Below, in pieces: positions 1-7,265 of a stretch of DNA of 15,799 nt; the first letter of the stretch is position 1; the number at the start of each line of letters is the position of its first letter. The notes under the pieces were generated by a model that made no database searches, was not told the origin of the DNA, and was given only the letters and a program-made list of their open reading frames with translations. The translations under genes and the position numbers were made by a program. Origin of the DNA: JBFMDH01 sp044868105. GTDB taxonomy: Bacteria; Acidobacteriota; Blastocatellia; UBA7656. The stretch is taken from contig JBIOWC010000744.1 of NCBI GenBank assembly GCA_044868105.1, positions 1 to 15,799 on the forward strand. Reading direction: 5' to 3'.

Positions 1-1
1 C

Positions 2-61
2 GTTCAGCCGGCCACCTATCTGCAAACCCGCCTGCTGACTTCCCATCTGCTCAACCTGTAG
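2..61 (+). CDS. possible 3' end of an upstream plus-strand gene (partial)
   Basis: Frame 2 is open from the window edge to a TAG at 59-61 and encodes a 19-residue tail ending in HLLNL. Its third codon positions are mostly G or C, as in the true genes here, while the other forward frames lack that bias. This suggests the end of a gene that starts outside the window and converges on the 139-aa minus-strand gene, with three bases between the stop codons. The stretch is too short to assign a family and could be chance. Confidence 0.3.
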   Translation, partial: VQPATYLQTRLLTSHLLNL

Positions 62-64
62 ACC

Positions 65-484
65 TCAGGCAACCGATCTGACCGGCAGGCACTTCTGTAG
101 GGTCAAGCTCCCAACTTGCTTGGCCGGCATCGTCAGCCTCGAGAGGCCAACGATGGGCGAGGTTATTAATTCATTGAAGCGATTGTCTTGTAAGACCAGA
201 AAGATTGCCTGAGCCTGAAATTGCAGAGTTGAACGCAGCGTGGTGACTGGTTGCCCTTTAACCAAAGTGCCTACCAGCACTGCCTCAAGCGTTTCACCGT
301 TCATGGTTTTAGAGAGTTCGCCAAGCAGCACCTTGGCGTTGATGATGCGGAAACTATAGAGACTGTTCCTGGTGTTTATGAGTAAAATGTCATTGACTGC
401 GAGGGCACTTAAATCAACATCTCCATCTTCCGGTTGATGAATCATCAGCACCTGCTCGTTTAATTCAAGGGTTGGATTCGTCAT
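65..484 (-). CDS. 139-aa protein of unknown function, copy A
   Basis: I do not recognise the family. The protein has no signal peptide or membrane segment and is probably cytoplasmic. It alternates short hydrophobic strands with polar turns, suggesting a small beta-rich fold. The best conserved blocks against its paralog at 9732-10151 are VNDxLxINTxNxLYSFRI (around residues 30-47), a central EAVLVGxL, and a late FLVL...FxEL.TSPxVG. Identity is about 40% by eye, and both proteins are exactly 139 aa, which supports a real gene. GGAG lies about eight bases before the ATG. It is the last gene of the minus-strand run of cassette A, 134 bp after the FG-GAP gene at 619-2667, and probably shares its transcript. 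Its place at the end of both cassettes implies a job linked to the surface proteins; a regulatory or chaperone role is possible but unproven. Confidence 0.8.
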   Translation of the reverse strand: MTNPTLELNEQVLMIHQPEDGDVDLSALAVNDILLINTRNSLYSFRIINAKVLLGELSKTMNGETLEAVLVGTLVKGQPVTTLRSTLQFQAQAIFLVLQDNRFNELITSPIVGLSRLTMPAKQVGSLTLQKCLPVRSVA

Positions 485-618
485 TTTTATTCTCCGTTTC
501 TGCTATTTTGATAAAGAGGAACAGCGCAAGCCAGACCTTCGATACGCGGTCCCTCTCGTGTTGCATCAGCGACTGTCGCCGGATTGCTCCAGCCGGATGG
601 GTCTTCAAGTTAGGCGAA

Positions 619-2667
619 TCATTGACAACTACAACTACTGTTTCGGGTGTCCCGGTCGGTGATAGTGCAGAGCATGGTGCCAGCAGGCATCTGCATCGAG
701 GCATTGCCGCGGGCGACCGAGGTATCTACATTGGCGAGCAGGCGGCGGTCGGTGGCGTTATGCGTCAGGGTGATGGCGCAGCCGCGCTTCGTAACTACCC
801 CCGTGCCGGTGTAGGTCGCGCCGTTTGCGCACAAGCGGTACTGCCCGGTCTGCGAATTGAAGAGCAGCACGGTCGTTGGGTTGGTGTCGTCCTGCAACCT
901 AATATCGAAGACGGTGACGGCAAATGAACAGGAAGCGATGTTGCCGGCGGCGTCTTTGGCCGTGCAGGTGACGGTAGAGGTGCCGACCGGGAAGGTCGAG
1001 CCTGATGGCGGATTGCAGGCGAAGGTGGTGCCGGGACAATTGTCGCTGACCGTCGGCGGGTTGTAGGTGACGATGGTGCCGACCGCTATTGGGCAAGCCG
1101 GTGGTGCAACAGCAGTGATGGGAGCTGCGCAGGTGATTTGTGGCGGCTCGATGTCCGGGCCAATATCAATGGTCAGCAGCGCTGAGGCGGACGCCGAGAA
1201 TGCATCACTGACGGTCAATGTAAAAGTTGATTTGGTGGCATCGCAGGAAGCTTGAAGTGTGGCACCGACCTGTCCTGCCGAGCTGACCGAGATATTAGTG
1301 AGAGAGATGCCGGAGCCGGTCATCGGGGAGGCGCTGACCTGAAGAGAGTCGAGGGGCTGGTCGGGGTCGCTCACGTTGGCGATGACGAAGGTTTTGGGCG
1401 AGCCGCCTTTGTTGACGGTTAGCGGCGTGAAGGGCGTGATGGTCGGCGGCGTGTTAACAAATACGTATGCTGACCCTTGCGCCGTACGGGCATTAACATT
1501 GTCAAACGGAACCCCGACGGCAACCGTGTTATCGTTGATGGCGACCGAATAGCCGAACTGGTTCTGCCTCATCCCGTCCCCGGCGAACAGCTTGCTATAT
1601 TCAGACCAGCTATTATTCGACCGTGTGAACACATAGGCCGAACCTTGATCATCGTTCGCGCCGATGTCGTCGGCCCGCGCCCCTACCACGATGGCTTCTC
1701 CGTTGATTGCCACCGACCTGCCGAACTGGTCACCTGGTTGGCCATCTCCGGCAAACAATTCCTGTTGGAACGCGAAGGTCGAGCCGGTCCGCACGAAGAC
1801 ATAGACACCGCCTGCACGTACGTCTCGGAGCATCGCTCCAACGGCGACAGTGTTTCCTTTGACGGCTACCGCAACACCAAAATTATCGAATGCCAGGGCG
1901 TTGCCGGCGGTCAGTTTCTGTTGCTCGACCCAGGTTGCGCCGGTGCGCGCAAACACATAGGCAGCGCCAGCATTTTCCAGATTGCCCCAATCATTCGTTG
2001 GCGCGCCGGCTATGATAGTGTTCGCGTCAATCGCTACCGATGTGCCAAGATTGTCGCCCCGCGCACCGTCCGAAGCGGTCAGTTGCTGTTGTGGCGACCA
2101 GGTTGTGCCGGTGCGCGCGAAGACATAGGCCGCGCCTTGAGATGATCTTCCCCCGACTGAGTGAAATTGCGCGCCGACGACGACGGTGTCGCCGCTGATG
2201 CCGACGGCGTTGCCAAACAACTCTTGCTGATCACCATCACCGGCAGTCAACTTCTGTTGTTCGGACCAGGCGCCCCCTGAGCGCACAAAGACGTATGCCG
2301 AGCCCTGGTTCAACTTGTTGCCGATGTCGTCATGATAGGCGCCGACGACGACGGTGTCGCCGCTGATGCCAACAGAGATGCCGAAATTGTCATCGTTAGC
2401 GCCGTCCGAAGCAGTCAGCTTCGCTTGCTGCGACCAGGTTGTGCCGGTGCGCACGAAGACCGAGACTGAGCCTTGATCCGAGCCTCCCTGGCCATAGCTG
2501 TCAAACGGTGAGCCGACAACGAGGGTGTCGCCGCTGATGGCAATGGCATACCCTAGCCTGTCGCTGGTGCGGCCATCACTGTCTATCAATTTGGCCTGCT
2601 GAGGTAGCGTCGCGCCGGACAGCATCAGTGCCAATATCATTACTCCGAATAGCTTGATCGATTTCAT
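619..2667 (-). CDS. secreted FG-GAP propeller protein with HYR domain (682 aa)
   Basis: Likely an exported surface or extracellular protein for binding or adhesion; the ligand is unknown. Residues 1-22 form a signal peptide (Lys start, hydrophobic core, then SGATLP). Residues 23-404 hold seven FG-GAP units of about 56 aa, each running QQxKLxAxDG...FGxxVxISGDTxVVGA...QGSAYVFxRTGxxW. Seven fits a closed seven-bladed integrin-alpha-like propeller. Residues 405-503 resemble a cadherin/Ig-like fold with a DPDQ motif. Residues 505-588 are a classic HYR domain (DNCPG, STFPVGTSTVTCTAKDAAGN, CSF). The last 94 residues form a cysteine-containing domain nearly identical to that of the neighbour at 2747-4984. 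AAGGAG stands about eight bases before the ATG. No LPXTG or PEP-CTERM signal is seen. The two adjacent genes are clearly tandem duplicates. Confidence 0.92.
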   Translation of the reverse strand: MKSIKLFGVMILALMLSGATLPQQAKLIDSDGRTSDRLGYAIAISGDTLVVGSPFDSYGQGGSDQGSVSVFVRTGTTWSQQAKLTASDGANDDNFGISVGISGDTVVVGAYHDDIGNKLNQGSAYVFVRSGGAWSEQQKLTAGDGDQQELFGNAVGISGDTVVVGAQFHSVGGRSSQGAAYVFARTGTTWSPQQQLTASDGARGDNLGTSVAIDANTIIAGAPTNDWGNLENAGAAYVFARTGATWVEQQKLTAGNALAFDNFGVAVAVKGNTVAVGAMLRDVRAGGVYVFVRTGSTFAFQQELFAGDGQPGDQFGRSVAINGEAIVVGARADDIGANDDQGSAYVFTRSNNSWSEYSKLFAGDGMRQNQFGYSVAINDNTVAVGVPFDNVNARTAQGSAYVFVNTPPTITPFTPLTVNKGGSPKTFVIANVSDPDQPLDSLQVSASPMTGSGISLTNISVSSAGQVGATLQASCDATKSTFTLTVSDAFSASASALLTIDIGPDIEPPQITCAAPITAVAPPACPIAVGTIVTYNPPTVSDNCPGTTFACNPPSGSTFPVGTSTVTCTAKDAAGNIASCSFAVTVFDIRLQDDTNPTTVLLFNSQTGQYRLCANGATYTGTGVVTKRGCAITLTHNATDRRLLANVDTSVARGNASMQMPAGTMLCTITDRDTRNSSCSCQ
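1456..2601 (-). repeat. seven FG-GAP repeat units inside the 682-aa gene
   Basis: Seven in-frame units of about 168 bp encode the propeller. The most alike blocks at DNA level are those for ISGDTVVVGA and RTGTTWS, while the inter-strand loops differ. Unit five is the shortest, with a trimmed loop after AMLRDV. The calcium-loop acidic residues of classical FG-GAP repeats are only partly kept, as xDGxxxDxFG. Confidence 0.85.
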
Positions 2668-2704
2668 AGTTGTTTCTCCTTAAAAGTTGTTATTGGTAAC
2701 TTCC

Positions 2705-2730
2705 AGCTCGACTGTAACGGCAGTCGAGCT
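2705..2730. terminator. perfect 10-bp hairpin between the two FG-GAP genes
   Basis: agctcgactg at 2705-2714 and cagtcgagct at 2721-2730 are exact reverse complements around a six-base loop. The hairpin lies between the stop of the 745-aa gene (2747) and the ribosome binding site of the 682-aa gene. No run of T follows on the minus strand, so it may stabilise or process the mRNA rather than end transcription fully. Confidence 0.5.
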
Positions 2731-2746
2731 AACCCCTCGATACTTC

Positions 2747-4984
2747 TCAAGGGCAGAGGGTCGAATCGTTTCGGATGTCACGGTCGGTGATGGTGCAAAG
2801 CAGAGTGCCGGCGGGCATCTGCATAGAGGCATTGCCGCGGGCGACCGAGGTGTCTACGGTTGCCTGCACGCGCCGGTCAGTGGCGTTATGCGTCAAGGTG
2901 ATGGCGCAACTGCGCTTCGTAACTACCCCCGTGCCGGTGTAGGTCTGGCCGTTTGCGCACAGGCGATACTGGCCGGTCTGCGAGTTAAAGAGCAGCACGG
3001 TTGAAGGGGTGGTGTCGTCCTGCACTCTGACATCGAAGATGGTGACGGCGAATGAGCAGGAGGCGGTGTTGCCAGCCGCGTCTTTGGCCGTGCAGGTGAC
3101 GGTAGAGGTGCCGACGGGGAAGGAGGAGCCAGATGGCGGATTGCAGGCGACGGAGGTGCCCGGGCAATTGTCAACGACCGTGGGCGGGTTGTAAGTGATA
3201 GGCAGGCTGGTCGCCAGTGGACATGCCGGTGGGGCGACGGCGATGATAGGAGCCGCGCAGGTGATCTGTGGCGGCTCGATGTCCGGGCCAATGATGACCT
3301 TAATATCTTCTACATCATTCGCTAAGAAGTAATCAGAGACTCTCAGGGATAATTTGTAGTCCGTGTCATCGCAAGCGGCTTGCAAGAGGACGCTGACTTC
3401 GCCTCCGGGCGAGATGGAGGCGAAGATAGGAGTGATTCTTGTTCCGATTAACTGGAACGCAACACCCAGAAGGGTATCAGGCGACTGGTCAGGGTCGCTG
3501 ACCTGACCAATGACAAATCTTTTCGGCGCACTACCTTTATTGACCGTAATCGGCGTGATGGGACTGATAGTCGGCGGCGTATTGGTAAAGGCATACGTTG
3601 AGCCTTGTGCCGAGTTAGCTCCTACCTTGTCGTGGGGAGCGCCAGCCGCGACCGTCTGGCCGTTGAAGGCGACCGATGTGGCGAACTTGTCATCCGCCTC
3701 GCCGTCAGCAGCCGTGAGATGATACCGCTCCTGCCAGATATTTTGACTTGCCAGCCTGAACACATAGGCCGACCCTTGATTCCGCTTGCCTTCAACATCA
3801 TCTTGATCGGCGCCGACCACGGTCATGAAGTCGTTGGTCGCGACCGAATTGCCAAAATGATCATCGGCCGCGCCATCGGCTGCGATCAGCTTTTGCTGTT
3901 CGCTCCACACGCCCTGTGAGCGCAAAAATAAATAGGCCGACCCTTGGCCCTTATTCTCCCCTATATCATCGTAGGGGACACCAATTGCAATGGTCTGGGT
4001 GTTCAGGACCTGATAACTGATGGCGACTGACAAACCGAAAAGATCATTTGTGTCTCCATCGGCAGCCGTTAGTTTTTGTTTCTCGTTCCACGCTGTACCG
4101 GTACGGCTGAACACGTAGGCCTTGCCTTGATTATCAATAGCCCCTACTGAGGCATAAGGCGCGCTGGCCACAAAGGTGTCGCCGCTGATGGCCGCCGCAT
4201 AGCCGAATTGGTCTCCGTTCAAGCCATCCGAAGCGGTCAGCTTCGCTTGCTGCGACCAGGTCGTGCCGGTGCGCGTGAACACATAGACTGTGCCCTGCGC
4301 CTGGTTGGCCCCTACCTCTACATAGGGCGCGCTGACGACGATGGTGTCGCCGCTAATGCCGACCGAATAGCCGAACCTGTCGCCATCAGCGCCATCGGCG
4401 ACGGTCAGTTTCTGTTGTAGGCTCCAGGTTGTGCCGGTGCGTGTAAACACATAAGCCGCCCCCGGGTTAAAATTCACACGAAGCGATTTGTTAGGAACGC
4501 CGACCACAATGGTGTCGTCGCTGATGGCCACCGAATCGCCAAAAAAGTCTTCGGCCTTGCCGTCCGACGCCGTTAACTTTGCCTGTTGGCTCCAGGTTGT
4601 ACCGGTTCGTGTGAAGACATAAGCCGAGCCTTGACCGTCCTGCGTCCCTATCCGATCACTGGGGGCGCTGACGACCAGGGTGTCGCCGCTCATGGCGACC
4701 GCCTTGCCCAAGCGGTCACTAAGTTCGCCGTCGGCTGCGAGCAGCTTCGCTTGCTGTTGAATTGGGAGTTGTAAGGCTGCCGAAAGCGGGCCGTTGGGTT
4801 GCTCCTGCCTGAGGTTGTTCACCGCTCTCTCGCCCGATGGCGTTGGTCTGCCTGAGGCCGCTTCGGTGGTTGATCGGTAGGGAATCCACAAGGTCAAGCC
4901 GAGCGCGATGGCGAGAAGCGATAGGCGAAGGGAGTTGCTGCGTCGGGTCGTTTGGTTAATAAAATTGTTGAATACGCGTGTCAT
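2747..4984 (-). CDS. secreted FG-GAP propeller protein with HYR domain (745 aa)
   Basis: Paralog of the 682-aa neighbour with the same order of domains, so a likely exported surface or extracellular binding protein. The N-terminus is longer: about 18 polar/basic residues, a hydrophobic segment at about 20-37 (uncleaved anchor or long signal peptide), then a low-complexity linker to residue 76. Seven FG-GAP units follow (about 77-466), then a cadherin/Ig-like stretch, an HYR domain (about 568-651) and the shared 94-residue C-terminal domain. Unit five carries a short insertion (SYQVLNTQT). The start follows AAAAAAGGAGATCAATACA. It sits 105 bp after the tail-fibre-like gene at 5090-6682, with a hairpin in that gap, and is probably cotranscribed. 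No counterpart exists in cassette B. Confidence 0.92.
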   Translation of the reverse strand: MTRVFNNFINQTTRRSNSLRLSLLAIALGLTLWIPYRSTTEAASGRPTPSGERAVNNLRQEQPNGPLSAALQLPIQQQAKLLAADGELSDRLGKAVAMSGDTLVVSAPSDRIGTQDGQGSAYVFTRTGTTWSQQAKLTASDGKAEDFFGDSVAISDDTIVVGVPNKSLRVNFNPGAAYVFTRTGTTWSLQQKLTVADGADGDRFGYSVGISGDTIVVSAPYVEVGANQAQGTVYVFTRTGTTWSQQAKLTASDGLNGDQFGYAAAISGDTFVASAPYASVGAIDNQGKAYVFSRTGTAWNEKQKLTAADGDTNDLFGLSVAISYQVLNTQTIAIGVPYDDIGENKGQGSAYLFLRSQGVWSEQQKLIAADGAADDHFGNSVATNDFMTVVGADQDDVEGKRNQGSAYVFRLASQNIWQERYHLTAADGEADDKFATSVAFNGQTVAAGAPHDKVGANSAQGSTYAFTNTPPTISPITPITVNKGSAPKRFVIGQVSDPDQSPDTLLGVAFQLIGTRITPIFASISPGGEVSVLLQAACDDTDYKLSLRVSDYFLANDVEDIKVIIGPDIEPPQITCAAPIIAVAPPACPLATSLPITYNPPTVVDNCPGTSVACNPPSGSSFPVGTSTVTCTAKDAAGNTASCSFAVTIFDVRVQDDTTPSTVLLFNSQTGQYRLCANGQTYTGTGVVTKRSCAITLTHNATDRRVQATVDTSVARGNASMQMPAGTLLCTITDRDIRNDSTLCP
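3585..4756 (-). repeat. seven FG-GAP repeat units inside the 745-aa gene
   Basis: Seven units of about 56 residues, more regular than in the neighbour. Units two and four are most alike (QQAKLTASDG start). The far end of the array is placed from the last YAFTNTPPTIS, so the boundary at 3585 is approximate. Confidence 0.82.
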
Positions 4985-5014
4985 TGTATTGATCTCCTTT
5001 TTTGGGACAAACTG

Positions 5015-5058
5015 GCGACACCTCGCCTGCGCGCTTACTGGGCAAGCGCCGGTGTCGC
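5015..5058. terminator. long imperfect hairpin between tail-fibre-like gene and FG-GAP gene
   Basis: gcgacacc (5015-5022) pairs with ggtgtcgc (5051-5058). Inside it gcgctt (5031-5036) pairs with aagcgc (5044-5049), giving a two-part stem. It lies between the stop at 5090 and the ATG at 4984 of two minus-strand genes. There is no clear T tract, so partial termination or mRNA stabilisation is as likely as a full terminator. Confidence 0.45.
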
Positions 5059-5089
5059 GGGTTTGATTGGCTGTGGATTTATTTGATCT

Positions 5090-6682
5090 TTACTGAAGCT
5101 TTTCCTTCTGCGCCTTCTCGCGCGCTTCCTTGATCTGGCGAATCGCCTCAGGGTACTGAACCATCAAGACGCTCTTCTCTTCGGACTTCCCATGCTCGGC
5201 CGGGTGCAGGTAGTAACCGCGTTCGGCCTCGGGCTTATCTTCTTCGACCTGGATGCGATTTTTATTGGCCCAGGCATCTTGACGGATGCCGGTCACCTGC
5301 CACGAGACTTTCACGCTCGGGGCGTTGGTCTTGATCGCAAAGCGGTTGCCCTTGATCTCGTCGGCGACAATGGCCTGCGCGAACTGGCCGATGACCGTGA
5401 GCTGATAGCGAAAGTCGCGGTTCAAGGCCTCAAAATAATCCGGCAGTTCAATCACGGCATCCCCGTTAACATCCGTGACGACATTGCCATCATAGATGTT
5501 CTTCATGTCGGGCGACTCGACGAAGGAGTGGTAGAGGTACTTGTTCTCGGGGTCTAAGGGGTGATCAATCTTGAACGAGCCGCCACTCTTCGAGAGATTG
5601 CCAATGACACGGACATTTCCTCGAAACTCTCCCGCGAGGCCGCGGGTGGCGCCGTTGAAACCAAAGCCTCCTTCGGCAAGGATACCGGTGCCCCCCGTGT
5701 TGCCAGCCCCAGTGGCACTGCCGCCTTGAGTATTTATTCCGTCGCCGCCCAAAATGCCGTTGCTGCTGCCGCCAGTCACTTTCACACCAACGCCGCCAAC
5801 ATAGTCGCCGCTGGCGCCGCCAGTCACGCTCACACCGATTCCGCCAATATTGGTGTTACTGGTGCCGCCAATCACTTTCACACCAATGCCGCCAGTCGAG
5901 CTGTTACTGAGTCCGCCGCCAGCAGATATAGCTGTGCCGCCTTCCCCCGTATCGCTACTACCTGCAAAAGCGGTCAAGGCTGACCCGCCACTGCCCGCTC
6001 CTGTGGAGCTGTTTCCCTGCAGAGTTAGTGGTATCTTCAAACCCAACCGCATGGCGGCGCTGCCGTCGCCGGTCAATGTATCGTCATGAAGAACAGACGC
6101 GCCCGACGCGGCGATGGTCAGGGTATTGGCGGTGGGGGTGATCGTGATGTTTTGCCCCGCTTGCAGCGTCACTTGATCGAATAAGCCATTGAGGCTCTTA
6201 ACGACCTGCCCTGAAGCAATCTTCGGCGCGGTCACGGAATTGTTAGCCAGTTGATTGGTGCCGACGCCGCCAGGGGCAATGCTAAGTGGCGTGGCCGTCG
6301 TGCCGTTGCCCGCAAGCGTCGCGTCGTGGAAGATGGAAGACAACGCCGCCGTCGTCTGCACGGTGCCGTCGGGGAATTTCATGCCGCCGAGCGTCGTTTC
6401 AATCATCCCTTGCACCGTAAGCAATGAAGTCGGGGTCTTGGTGCCGATGCCGACTTTGCCGAATTTGTCTTCAAAGATTAGCGAGTCGCCAAGCGTCGAG
6501 AGACTTATCCACTTGGTGATTTGACCGGGCGTGCCGCCCCCGGACACGGTGGCGACTACAGGTGAGGCGGCTTGTTGGCCGCTGTCGGATTTTTGGGTTG
6601 TTGGTTGAGATTGTGCCAGGGCGGCGCTGCTTAGGAGCACGAATAGAATGATGTAGGTGATGAGTTTATTGATTCTTTGCAT
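5090..6682 (-). CDS. secreted glycine-rich tail-fibre-like protein, copy A (530 aa)
   Basis: A signal peptide covers residues 1-24 (hydrophobic core, then SSAALAQS). A Ser/Gly linker leads to a block GKVGIGTKTP...LTVQG...GGMKFPDGTVQTTA (about 70-112), a pattern common in fibre-like proteins of bacteria and phages. Next come a GNGTTATPLSI segment and QVVKSLNGLFDQVTLQAGQNITI (split here by me as one region, 159-181). Residues 245-340 are a glycine-rich array with a 16-residue period. Residues 365-468 form a beta-rich domain (FKIDHPLDPENKYLYHSF start, VSWQVTGIRQD end) also known from unrelated secreted bacterial proteins. The tail is charged and helical (REKAQKEKLQ). The protein probably forms a surface or extracellular fibre; no enzyme motif is seen. 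AGGAG precedes the ATG. It follows the HTH gene by 52 bp and has a 502-aa paralog at 10239-11747. Confidence 0.88.
   Translation of the reverse strand: MQRINKLITYIILFVLLSSAALAQSQPTTQKSDSGQQAASPVVATVSGGGTPGQITKWISLSTLGDSLIFEDKFGKVGIGTKTPTSLLTVQGMIETTLGGMKFPDGTVQTTAALSSIFHDATLAGNGTTATPLSIAPGGVGTNQLANNSVTAPKIASGQVVKSLNGLFDQVTLQAGQNITITPTANTLTIAASGASVLHDDTLTGDGSAAMRLGLKIPLTLQGNSSTGAGSGGSALTAFAGSSDTGEGGTAISAGGGLSNSSTGGIGVKVIGGTSNTNIGGIGVSVTGGASGDYVGGVGVKVTGGSSNGILGGDGINTQGGSATGAGNTGGTGILAEGGFGFNGATRGLAGEFRGNVRVIGNLSKSGGSFKIDHPLDPENKYLYHSFVESPDMKNIYDGNVVTDVNGDAVIELPDYFEALNRDFRYQLTVIGQFAQAIVADEIKGNRFAIKTNAPSVKVSWQVTGIRQDAWANKNRIQVEEDKPEAERGYYLHPAEHGKSEEKSVLMVQYPEAIRQIKEAREKAQKEKLQ
5663..5950 (-). 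repeat. 48-bp glycine-rich repeats in the 530-aa gene
   Basis: Residues 245-340 follow the pattern xGGxGVxVxGGxSxxx with a 16-residue (48-bp) period. The three central copies (IGVKVIGG, IGVSVTGG, VGVKVTGG) are closest. The array suggests a beta-solenoid or triple-strand fibre shaft. The paralog keeps only a looser GxGIxAxGG version. Confidence 0.75.
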
Positions 6683-6734
6683 GATGGTTTCTCCTGTTAA
6701 GTTGATGTCAAAGGTTCTGGTATTGAGTAAGCCT

Positions 6735-7064
6735 TTACTCTTCTTCTGTTTTTAACGGAGGCAGCAGTTTCCTGGGTGACTCCGTAGCCGGTAATTCCCG
6801 AATTGGGTTTTCATGCGCTGCGCGCAGCGAGTCGAGACAGATGAGCAAGTGCCCTTCCTGGGTTTCAATGAAATGCACCCTTCCGCCTTCGACCCAGCCG
6901 TAGATGGTGCGCGAATGAATGCCGGTCAAGGTGACAGCTTGTTCAGGGGTTGCCATCTCGACGCGCCGGCCGCACGCCAGACAATCGGCTTCGGCAGTGC
7001 CTTTAAGTTTTTTTACCAATATCAATTCTTTGGTATTAATTGTGATTCGCGTGTGTCTCTCCAT
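6735..7064 (-). CDS. small MerR/excisionase-like HTH protein, copy A (109 aa)
   Basis: A probable DNA-binding regulator. Residues 1-22 form a basic beta-like start (RITINTKELILVKKLKG), followed by a CxxC pair (C28, C31: DCLACGRRVEM) that could bind a metal or respond to redox. Residues 38-82 form a helix-turn-helix of the MerR/excisionase type (TPEQAVTLTG, then SRTIYGWVEGGRVHFIE and a hydrophobic wing). The tail is proline-rich and acidic. GAGGGAG precedes the ATG closely. It is first in the minus-strand run of cassette A and divergent from the winged-helix regulator, so it may regulate its own operon. The copy at 11797-12126 differs at about eight bases and one residue (Ile88 here, Leu there). 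Confidence 0.87.
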   Translation of the reverse strand: MERHTRITINTKELILVKKLKGTAEADCLACGRRVEMATPEQAVTLTGIHSRTIYGWVEGGRVHFIETQEGHLLICLDSLRAAHENPIRELPATESPRKLLPPLKTEEE

Positions 7065-7265
7065 CTCTCCCTCTCTTTGCGCCCGCTGACGCTATTGCGT
7101 TAGAATGTGGCGAAATTTTTTATTCGTTTTGTCGTGCAACGCTACGCAAGGTAGCTTAGGCCCGTGGTAGAAGTAGCCAGAAAAGGCAAAAAAACCGGCA
7201 AAATTTGGCAGAAAAAAAAGTAAGAAAAAGTAAGTTTTGGACAACTCTTTTTAAGAGAGTGATTT
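7065..7265. promoter_or_regulatory. divergent promoter region of cassette A
   Basis: This 201-bp gap separates the HTH operon (-) from the winged-helix/TolB regulator (+). Three GGCA tetramers at 7185, 7197 and 7207 sit among runs of A. The motif attcgttttgtcgtgcaacg starts at 7122, and an AGTAAG direct repeat follows the GGCA array. All of these recur at the same distances from the ATG in cassette B. A small hairpin (TGACGC/GCGTTA, 7087-7102) lies in the 5' leader of the HTH gene. No convincing -35/-10 pair can be picked on either strand. Confidence 0.6.

Noticed and set aside
1477..2145. 222-codon plus-strand open frame
   Set aside because: It lies wholly inside the FG-GAP gene on the other strand, has no ribosome binding site or family features, and is kept open by the codon bias and repeats of the true gene.
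5192..5557. 121-codon plus-strand open frame
   Set aside because: Antisense shadow of the 530-aa gene; a similar shadow at 10407-10967 occurs antisense to its paralog.
5663..5950. CRISPR-like regular repeats
   Set aside because: The 48-bp period is in frame within a coding region, the units are imperfect without distinct spacers, and they encode a glycine-rich protein array.
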